The translations under genes and the position numbers were made by a program. From assembly GCA_003164475.1 (NCBI GenBank), contig PLTL01000372.1, positions 1-28,803 of the forward strand: DNA of 28,803 bases, given 5' to 3'. The notes under the pieces were generated by a model. The model did no database searches. It was given only the letters and a program-made list of their open reading frames with translations, and was not told the origin of the DNA. Positions 24,058 through 28,803 of the stretch are shown piece by piece. The stretch's first letter is position 1. The number at the start of each line of letters is the position of its first letter. This stretch comes from Candidatus Dormiibacterota bacterium. GTDB taxonomy: Bacteria > Chloroflexota > Dormibacteria > UBA8260 > Bog-877.

Positions 24058-24297
24058 TTGGGCGAACTCAACTCGCTGCTGAACTCGTGGATCTTGCTCG
24101 GCCAGGGGATCGTCGGCAGCCTGGGCACCCTGGCCTTCGTCTGCGCCTTCGTCTGGCGGGTCGTCGCTCCCAATCCCCACAGTGCGATGGAGGCCCAGCG
24201 CTGGTTGGGCCGGATCGCCGTGGGGACCTTGGGGGTGGAGCTGGCCGGGCTGCTCACCCATGTGCTGCTGGCGGCGGTGCCCAGCAGCCTCGGATGA
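24058..24297 (+). CDS. small two-helix membrane protein, VirB2/TrbC pilin-like (copy 2)
   Basis: The 79-residue product has two hydrophobic helices (about 12-34 and 52-75) with a short polar loop (APNPHSAMEAQRW). TTG 24058 is supported by an excellent GGAGGAGGGG ribosome binding site about 7 bases upstream. Size, topology and position directly before a TrbL/VirB6-like gene match the gene at 2467, suggesting an equivalent subunit of the second machine. Sequence identity between the two is not obvious by eye. The next gene starts 3 bases after its stop. Confidence 0.62.
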   Translation: MGELNSLLNSWILLGQGIVGSLGTLAFVCAFVWRVVAPNPHSAMEAQRWLGRIAVGTLGVELAGLLTHVLLAAVPSSLG

Positions 24298-24300
24298 GCG

Positions 24301-25206
24301 GTGTTCGCGCTGAGCTTCCCCAGCTTCGACCTCCACCCGCTCTCACTCCTGGACCACCTGGTCGGCGGAGCCCTCTCCCAGTTCGTCGGCTCGTCGCGCG
24401 GGGCCCTCAACGCCGCCCTGGGCACGTATCTCTTCGGGACCTACGACGCCGCCTCCCCACTGCGCCGAGAGCCTTTTACCGACACCCCCGGGGTGGCGTC
24501 GATCAACCACCTGCTGATCGGAGCCGGGTCCGCCCTGGTGGTGGCGGTACTCATCTACAGCTCGCTGCGCACAGTCACCAGCGCCGGGGGCGACCCCCAC
24601 CACCTCCTCCAGGCGGTGCTGCCCCGGGTGCTGGTGGCGCTGGCCCTGGCAATCTTCAGCCTGCCCCTGATCCAGCAGGCGATCAACCTCAACAACGCCC
24701 TGTCCGACGTGGTCGTTGGAGGTGGGAGCCTGGACCTCGCCAGCCTGCCCTGGAACTCGCCCCTCAGCGGCCCTGCCCTGCAGTCCGCCTCCACCAACAT
24801 GTTCCTGCTGGCCTTCGCCGCCGCCCTGGTCGTCGCCGTGGTGATCCTGGCCCTCGCCTACGTGGTCAGGTATACCCTGCTGGCGGTGCTCTGCGCCAGC
24901 GCCCCACTGGCTGGAATCGCCTGGATTCTCCCCGAGACCAGGGCCTTCGGGCGCCAGTGGCTGCGCCTCCTGGTGGTCGCCCTGTTCATGCAGTTCATCC
25001 AACTTCTCGTGCTCAGAACGGCCGTGGCCCTGGCCTTCGCACGGAGCCACGGCGTGGCCGGCATGCTCTACGCCTTCGCGGCCGTCTACCTGACCCTGCG
25101 GGTGCCCGGGGCGCTCAACGTGGCTTCCCACTTCGCCACCAGCGCTGCGGGCGCGGGGCGGCGCTGGACCCGAGCGGCGAAAAGGCTCGCGGCGACAGAG
25201 CTCTGA
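24301..25206 (+). CDS. TrbL/VirB6-like polytopic membrane protein (copy 2)
   Basis: The 301-residue product has about six hydrophobic segments: near 72-90, 106-125, 163-190, 192-212, 220-240 and 247-265. The central RYTLLAVLCASAPLAGIAWILPE followed by FGRQWLRLL is the type of sequence seen in TrbL/VirB6-family proteins, which form the inner-membrane channel. It is less than half the length of the copy at 2815 because it lacks the long exposed Asp/Cys-rich insert. GTG 24301 comes 3 bases after the small membrane protein's stop, so translation is coupled. The end is Arg/Lys-rich and cytosolic. It converges on the zinc-ribbon gene with only 7 bases between stops. Confidence 0.7.
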   Translation: MFALSFPSFDLHPLSLLDHLVGGALSQFVGSSRGALNAALGTYLFGTYDAASPLRREPFTDTPGVASINHLLIGAGSALVVAVLIYSSLRTVTSAGGDPHHLLQAVLPRVLVALALAIFSLPLIQQAINLNNALSDVVVGGGSLDLASLPWNSPLSGPALQSASTNMFLLAFAAALVVAVVILALAYVVRYTLLAVLCASAPLAGIAWILPETRAFGRQWLRLLVVALFMQFIQLLVLRTAVALAFARSHGVAGMLYAFAAVYLTLRVPGALNVASHFATSAAGAGRRWTRAAKRLAATEL

Positions 25207-25213
25207 GGCTCGG

Positions 25214-25807
25214 TCAGAGGGTGACGTGAACCTCTCGCAGCGGGGTCTCCCAGGCCGACTCCAGCCTCCTGAAGAACTCGGTGCCCCGCAGCGATGGCCG
25301 ACCGGCCAGGGGACCGAAGGTCAGCTCAGCCCGCGCCACCGGCAGGGTGGGAGACCACACCAGAGAGGAGACGTCGGCTGCCTTCCCGCAGCCGGGGCAG
25401 ACCGCCTGCATCGGGTCCGGCGTGGGAAAGCTCAGGGCAAAGAACTCCAGCTCCACCCCGCAGCCGGGGCAGTCGGCCCGGTAGCCGTGCAGCGGCTTGG
25501 TGTCGAAACCCTCGGGGCCAGGGTCTGGGTAGCAGCGGAGCACTCCCGCCTCCAGCCGGACCTCGCCACGGGCAGCGCCAGCCAGGGGAACGAGCCTCCC
25601 GGAGGTCAGAAGCCTGGCGAAGGCGGGCCCGGGTAGAAGCAGCCCGGTCTCAGGGTCCAAGATCGCCAGCTGCATCTCTGCGAGGAGTTCCACCGCAGCC
25701 TGCAACTCTTGGAGGTCGGGGACATGCTCCGGATCCTGGGGGAGCAGGTGGAGCCAGGTGCGGTGGCCGTGGGGAGCGTGGCTGGGCTCGGCCCGAAACG
25801 ACAGCAT
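25214..25807 (-). CDS. unknown protein with a CPGC...CPGC zinc-ribbon
   Basis: The ~197-residue product has an N-terminal helical half (ELQAAVELLAEMQLAILDPETG, a winged-helix-like character is possible). A four-cysteine zinc ribbon follows: CPGCGVELEF near 115 and CPGCGKAADV near 138, 24 residues apart. It ends in a short tail of strands. No transmembrane segment is seen. ATG 25810 or 25807 can start it; a TACGAT -10 box lies 9 bases before ATG 25810 on this strand. It sits between secretion genes but on the opposite strand. The single-domain zinc ribbon gives no specific function; nucleic-acid or protein binding are both possible. Confidence 0.6.
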   Translation of the reverse strand: MLSFRAEPSHAPHGHRTWLHLLPQDPEHVPDLQELQAAVELLAEMQLAILDPETGLLLPGPAFARLLTSGRLVPLAGAARGEVRLEAGVLRCYPDPGPEGFDTKPLHGYRADCPGCGVELEFFALSFPTPDPMQAVCPGCGKAADVSSLVWSPTLPVARAELTFGPLAGRPSLRGTEFFRRLESAWETPLREVHVTL

Positions 25808-25819
25808 CATCTGGGCGAG

Positions 25820-25825
25820 ATCGTA
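25820..25825 (-). promoter_or_regulatory. leaderless-type -10 box for the zinc-ribbon gene
   Basis: The minus strand reads TACGAT, 9 bases before ATG 25810. It is the same hexamer as upstream of ispH and of the 17756 gene. Confidence 0.4.
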
Positions 25826-25866
25826 ACCGGCCCCAGGAGGAGGCCCGGGCGGACGGTTGGTAGGCG

Positions 25867-26247
25867 ATGAGCATGGGCCGCATCAAGACCGGGCTTGCCG
25901 TGGTCGGCACCTGCGCGGCGCTCTCGATCGTGCTGCCGCCGCTGGCCGGACTCATGAACGCCGTGGGATCGGTCACCCTGCTGGCCCTGGGCGGCTACAC
26001 AGCCTACCGGGCATGGGCCTGGATGGAGACGGTGGTGGAGGCCTCTCGGCGTCCCACCACCGTTCGCCGCAACCTGGAGAAGGCATCCTCGCCCGAGCCC
26101 CCCTCGCCGGACCGGACCAGGTCTCGGAGCCGGGCCCCCAAGGAGCAGGCGGCGGTGCCCCCGGACGATCCACCGGAGCGGGGCCTGCGCTGGCCGGGCC
26201 TGCCCGCGCCATCTTTGGCCGGCCTGCGAGCCCCTCGGGAGAGGTAG
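25867..26247 (+). CDS. small membrane protein with basic, Pro-rich tail, unknown function
   Basis: The 126-residue product has a short basic start (MSMGRIKTG) and two closely spaced hydrophobic helices (about 8-27 and 31-50). A cytosolic tail of about 75 residues follows, rich in Arg, Pro, Ser and Glu and probably disordered. I do not recognise it. The size and two-helix head resemble the small membrane partners of the secretion genes, and it follows the second TrbL-like gene after one inverted gene, so a link is conceivable. GGAGGAGG lies about 24 bases upstream, too far for an efficient ribosome binding site. ATG 25873 is an alternative start. Confidence 0.5.
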   Translation: MSMGRIKTGLAVVGTCAALSIVLPPLAGLMNAVGSVTLLALGGYTAYRAWAWMETVVEASRRPTTVRRNLEKASSPEPPSPDRTRSRSRAPKEQAAVPPDDPPERGLRWPGLPAPSLAGLRAPRER

Positions 26248-26309
26248 CCCTGGGCCGCGCGACCGCTGCCGGGACCCCGTTTGAGATCGAGGGCTCGACC
26301 GGCTACTGC

Positions 26310-26315
26310 TACGAT
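26310..26315 (+). promoter_or_regulatory. leaderless-type -10 box for ispH
   Basis: TACGAT followed by 6 bases (CGGGTC) and ATG 26322; no Shine-Dalgarno. This supports the chosen ispH start, which also fits the family exactly. Confidence 0.55.
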
Positions 26316-26321
26316 CGGGTC

Positions 26322-27218
26322 ATGGAGGTGGTGAAGATCCGGCCGCGGGGATACTGCCACGGCGTGGTCGAGGCGGTGCGGGCGCTTCGCCAGGCTGCCG
26401 ACGAGCACCAGGGGGAGCCGGTGGCAATGCTCGGCTACCTGGTCCACAACGAGCATGTGACTCGGGAGTTTGCCGAGAGAGGGGTCCGATTGATCGACGC
26501 ACCCTCCCGCCTGGAGGCTCTGGAGGAAGTGAGCGAGGGCACCGTGGTGCTGACCGCCCACGGCGTTTCGCCCGAGGTCAAGCAGCGGGCCAAAGCCAAG
26601 GGTCTCAACGTGGTCGACGCCACCTGCAGCGACGTGGTGCGCACCCATGACTTGGTCCAGCGCCTCACCGCCGACGGCTACACGGTCATCTACATTGGCA
26701 AGGCGGGCCACCCCGAACCTGAGGGGGTCCTTGGCGAGGCGCCTGACAAGATCCACCTGGTCCAATCGCTGGAGGACGTCGACCGGCTGGAGCTGTCCGA
26801 CGAGAAGTTGGCCGTGACCACCCAGACCACGCTCTCGGTCTGGGACACGCGGTCGATCATCGACCGGCTCCGCCGGCGCTTCCCCCACATCGAGGTTCAC
26901 AACGAGATCTGCAACGCGACTCAGGAGCGCCAGCAAGCTGCGGTGGAGGCGGCCAAGGACTGCGATGTGGTGATTGTGGTCGGCAGCTGGCGCAGCAGCA
27001 ACAGCCAGCGCCTGGTCCAGGTGGTCCACGAGCTAGCGGGACGGCCCGCCTACCTGGTCGACACAGCGTCCGACCTCAAACCGGAGTGGTTCGTGGGTTG
27101 CAATCGGGTCGGGGTGACCGCCGGGGCATCAACCCCGACCATGCTGACCAGAGAGGTCATCGCCGCCCTGGAGCTGATGGCGGCGGCCGAGTCGGCACAG
27201 GTGGCCGCCGGAGCCTGA
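26322..27218 (+). CDS. ispH: 4-hydroxy-3-methylbut-2-enyl diphosphate reductase
   Basis: The 298-residue product is a complete IspH. The three cysteines that hold the iron-sulfur cluster are in GYCHGV (C12), DATCSD (C102) and NEICNATQERQ (C197). LVHNEHV, TAHGVSP, GHPEPEG, TQTTLS, GSWRSSNSQRL and TAGASTP are further family blocks with substrate-binding His and Ser. The enzyme makes IPP and DMAPP in the last step of the MEP isoprenoid pathway, in the cytosol. ATG 26322 is preferred because it lies at the usual family start and 6 bases after TACGAT; a far upstream frame extension has no support. No other MEP gene is near; a UbiA prenyltransferase at 11816 is the only other isoprenoid-related gene. 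Confidence 0.95.
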   Translation: MEVVKIRPRGYCHGVVEAVRALRQAADEHQGEPVAMLGYLVHNEHVTREFAERGVRLIDAPSRLEALEEVSEGTVVLTAHGVSPEVKQRAKAKGLNVVDATCSDVVRTHDLVQRLTADGYTVIYIGKAGHPEPEGVLGEAPDKIHLVQSLEDVDRLELSDEKLAVTTQTTLSVWDTRSIIDRLRRRFPHIEVHNEICNATQERQQAAVEAAKDCDVVIVVGSWRSSNSQRLVQVVHELAGRPAYLVDTASDLKPEWFVGCNRVGVTAGASTPTMLTREVIAALELMAAAESAQVAAGA

Positions 27219-27219
27219 G

Positions 27220-27246
27220 GGCGCCTCCGGACCGAGCCCGGGCGCC
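27220..27246. terminator. hairpin between convergent ispH and membrane-protein genes
   Basis: GGCGCC (27220-27225) and CGG (27228-27230) pair with CCG (27238-27240) and GGCGCC (27241-27246), with a 2-base bulge and a 7-base loop. It begins 2 bases after the ispH stop and could serve both strands. No T-run. Confidence 0.45.
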
Positions 27247-27256
27247 GGGGTGCTGC

Positions 27257-28198
27257 TCAGGAAGCCAGGTGAGCGGACAGCTGATCGGAGGTGAACTCCT
27301 CCTTCCGGACCCTGAAGTCGAAGTAGAGCAGGACCAGCCCGACCAGAATGATCGGCGCCACCAGGATCGACGAGATCACCGAGCCGAGGTCGAACAGCAC
27401 CGCCCCCAGGGGATGTCCGGTCCCGCCACCCAGGGAGCCGAGCAGGGCCACCAGGAGGTCGAGGATGAGCCCGGCGATGATCTCGACCACGAAGAGCACC
27501 AGGATCACCCCGAAGGCGCGCCATGCCCCTCCTCGGGTCAGCTCCCAGCTGCGCTGGACGGCCGGCCACGGCGAACTCCGCTCGATCACCAGGACGGGGA
27601 CCGACAGGCTGAGCCTGATCGAGACGCCGACCGCCGTGACGACGGCGGCCAGGACTAGCAGGAAGTCGAGAAGGCTGCCGAGGGTGCCGAGGGTGCCGAG
27701 GGCGGCATGGAGCAGCACCGCCACCACCGCCAGCACGAGCAGGGCGACCACGTAGAGGGCGCTGACCAAAACGATCAGTCCAATGAGCGACGGCCAGCGC
27801 CCGAGCGCGAACCGATAGGCGCTGCCCAGGGAGGTGCTCTGATCAAGGTGGCGGTCGGCGACCACCTTGGTCAACGCCGCCTCTTGGAGAGGGAACACCA
27901 CCAGCAGCCCGACCAGCAGCAGAAGCAGGCTGATTCCCAACTCGGGGACGATCCAGCTAACTACGGCATGCCACTGGACAGCGAGCAGATGATGGCGAGC
28001 GGCCCGCTTGAGCAGCGCCGTCGGCGCCTTGGGAAGGGCCAGCCGGATCAGGTCCGAGAGCAGCTGGAAGGGCACCTGCAGGACCCCCACCACCAGCACA
28101 ACCAGGAGGAGGTTCCTGGCGTAGAGGCCGAACACCGTGTCCAGGAGGTCAGAGAGTCGCAGGGGTTTGAGCTGGAATCCCGGTGGCGGCGGGTTCAT
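27257..28198 (-). CDS. multi-pass membrane protein, GPDPase-membrane/DUF-type
   Basis: The 313-residue product starts with a Pro-rich segment and KPLRLSDLLDTVFGLYARN, then about six long Leu/Val-rich helices and a conserved-looking RSWELTRGGAWRAF between them, ending with LLYFDFRVRKEEF. This combination is typical of the widespread bacterial family of membrane proteins annotated as glycerophosphodiester phosphodiesterase membrane-domain or DUF975-like, whose function is unknown. ATG 28198 is chosen because TACCCT lies 6 bases upstream on this strand; ATG 28213 would add five residues. A 9-base direct repeat (27679-27705) encodes LGTLGTLG in one helix. It is divergent from the small gene at 28244, sharing a 45-base control region. 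Confidence 0.75.
   Translation of the reverse strand: MNPPPPGFQLKPLRLSDLLDTVFGLYARNLLLVVLVVGVLQVPFQLLSDLIRLALPKAPTALLKRAARHHLLAVQWHAVVSWIVPELGISLLLLLVGLLVVFPLQEAALTKVVADRHLDQSTSLGSAYRFALGRWPSLIGLIVLVSALYVVALLVLAVVAVLLHAALGTLGTLGSLLDFLLVLAAVVTAVGVSIRLSLSVPVLVIERSSPWPAVQRSWELTRGGAWRAFGVILVLFVVEIIAGLILDLLVALLGSLGGGTGHPLGAVLFDLGSVISSILVAPIILVGLVLLYFDFRVRKEEFTSDQLSAHLAS
27679..27705 (-). repeat. 9-base tandem repeat within the membrane-protein gene
   Basis: Three near-perfect copies of a GGTGCCGAG unit (plus strand), in frame, encoding Leu-Gly-Thr repeats inside a hydrophobic segment. Slippage here would add or remove three residues without frameshift. Confidence 0.6.
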
Positions 28199-28204
28199 GG
28201 CCGG

Positions 28205-28236
28205 AGGGTACACGGCCGGGGCCTGATCGGTACCAT
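28205..28236. promoter_or_regulatory. divergent pair of leaderless-type promoters
   Basis: The minus strand has TACCCT (28210-28205) 6 bases before ATG 28198; the plus strand has TACCAT (28231-28236) 7 bases before GTG 28244. The -10 boxes are only 20 bases apart, so upstream elements of the two must overlap and the promoters may compete. Confidence 0.5.
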
Positions 28237-28243
28237 CGGTGCC

Positions 28244-28690
28244 GTGGTGAATGAATCGCCGCGGCGTCCCCTGACGGCCGAGCTGGTCGATCCAGGAGCG
28301 GGCTCCCGGGCGCGGCTCGCCGCCCTGCTACTGGCAACGGCCCCTCTGCTGGCCCACCTGGGATGGAGGTGGTGGAACCAGGGCCGAGGCCGGAGGGTGA
28401 CAAGGCTGCCCTCTGCCCCGCCCTCCGCAGCCGCTGTTGAGAGAACCGAGGTCGAGGTGGTGAGGCGCCCGCTGGGCGGGCGGCGGGTGAGGATGGTCTG
28501 CACGCGCTGGCTGGTGCCTGCGGCTCCGTTGCAAGCCAGCTCGGTCATCCCGATACGATCGAGGCATCGCTGGCTGCGGCCTGCCGTGCGGCTGGCCACC
28601 CTTGCCTTGCAACAGGGCCGAGGGTCGAGGCCTACCGAGCCGCAGCTACTCCCGCGGTTAGCAGGGCCCGCGCGCCAAGACGACGCCTGA
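28244..28690 (+). CDS. small single-helix membrane protein with basic tail, unknown
   Basis: The 148-residue product has one hydrophobic segment (about 26-45, LAALLLATAPLLAHLGWRWW) after a short N-terminus, then an Arg-rich tail of about 100 residues without recognised motifs. GTG 28244 lies 7 bases after a TACCAT -10 box; GTG 28247 is an alternative. No family is recognised. The Arg/Pro-rich tail has some resemblance to shadow-frame translations, so this is less certain than its neighbours. Confidence 0.42.
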   Translation: MVNESPRRPLTAELVDPGAGSRARLAALLLATAPLLAHLGWRWWNQGRGRRVTRLPSAPPSAAAVERTEVEVVRRPLGGRRVRMVCTRWLVPAAPLQASSVIPIRSRHRWLRPAVRLATLALQQGRGSRPTEPQLLPRLAGPARQDDA

Positions 28691-28803
28691 ACGCTCACCT
28701 GCGCAACGTGGGGCGCCGCGCGGGGCGGCTTGGGCTTTCGACCAACTCGAGGTGGTCGGCTGCCGAGGCTGCGCCGCAGCTGATATAGGCCCGTGTTGGG
28801 TCG

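Overview
This is a very G+C-rich bacterial chromosome segment with about 29 protein genes on both strands. No rRNA, tRNA, CRISPR array, transposase, integrase or relaxase is visible. The type IV secretion proteins are of the PrgI/VirB4/VirD4 kind with no VirB7/9/10-like outer-membrane parts, and CHAP and lytic-transglycosylase enzymes accompany them, which suggests a single-membrane envelope. At about ten genes a TAnnnT -10 box lies only 6-10 bases before the start codon and there is no ribosome binding site, so leaderless transcription seems common. Together this fits a high-GC Terrabacteria lineage such as Candidatus Dormibacterota, a Chloroflexota relative or a deep actinobacterium. The lineage is inferred from style, not from a marker gene.

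Layout. 1-113 is the Pro/Ser-rich tail of a gene cut by the window edge. 116-604 (-) is a lone response-regulator receiver. 757-8319 is a compact, often overlapping type IV secretion cluster: VirD4/TraG coupling ATPase, small two-helix membrane protein (VirB2/TrbC-like), large TrbL/VirB6-like channel protein with an Asp-rich insert, PrgI-like protein, VirB4-like ATPase and a membrane-anchored CHAP hydrolase. An MFS transporter interrupted by a one-base frameshift and a small coiled-coil gene follow (8324-9823). A 450-base non-coding stretch with weak cobalamin-riboswitch-like motifs precedes a 3-hydroxyacyl-CoA dehydrogenase (10275-11192). A UbiA prenyltransferase and a membrane protein lie on the minus strand (11240-12706), followed by about 930 bases without a convincing gene.

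13639-15268 encodes two secreted wall enzymes (coiled-coil/CHAP, then lytic transglycosylase). 15395-17688 is an overlapping pair, an M20 deacylase and an N-acylamino-acid racemase/OSBS-type enolase, probably acting on N-acyl amino acids. 17756-19475 holds three unrecognised genes; folB follows. 19946-22854 is a second secretion block: a PrgI-like membrane domain joined to a degenerate ParA/MinD-like domain, then a second VirB4. After a hairpin come an unknown gene and dtd (22915-23986), then a second small two-helix protein and a second TrbL/VirB6-like protein (24058-25206). The right end carries a zinc-ribbon gene (-), a small membrane protein, ispH, a multi-pass membrane protein (-) and a small single-helix protein.

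The main point of interest is the secretion machinery. Two partly redundant sets of VirB4, VirB2-like, VirB6-like and PrgI-like parts share one VirD4 and are interleaved with housekeeping genes (folB, dtd, ispH). No relaxase or mobility gene is seen. This looks like a resident chromosomal type IV-like secretion or export machine with its own peptidoglycan hydrolases, rather than a recently acquired conjugative element.
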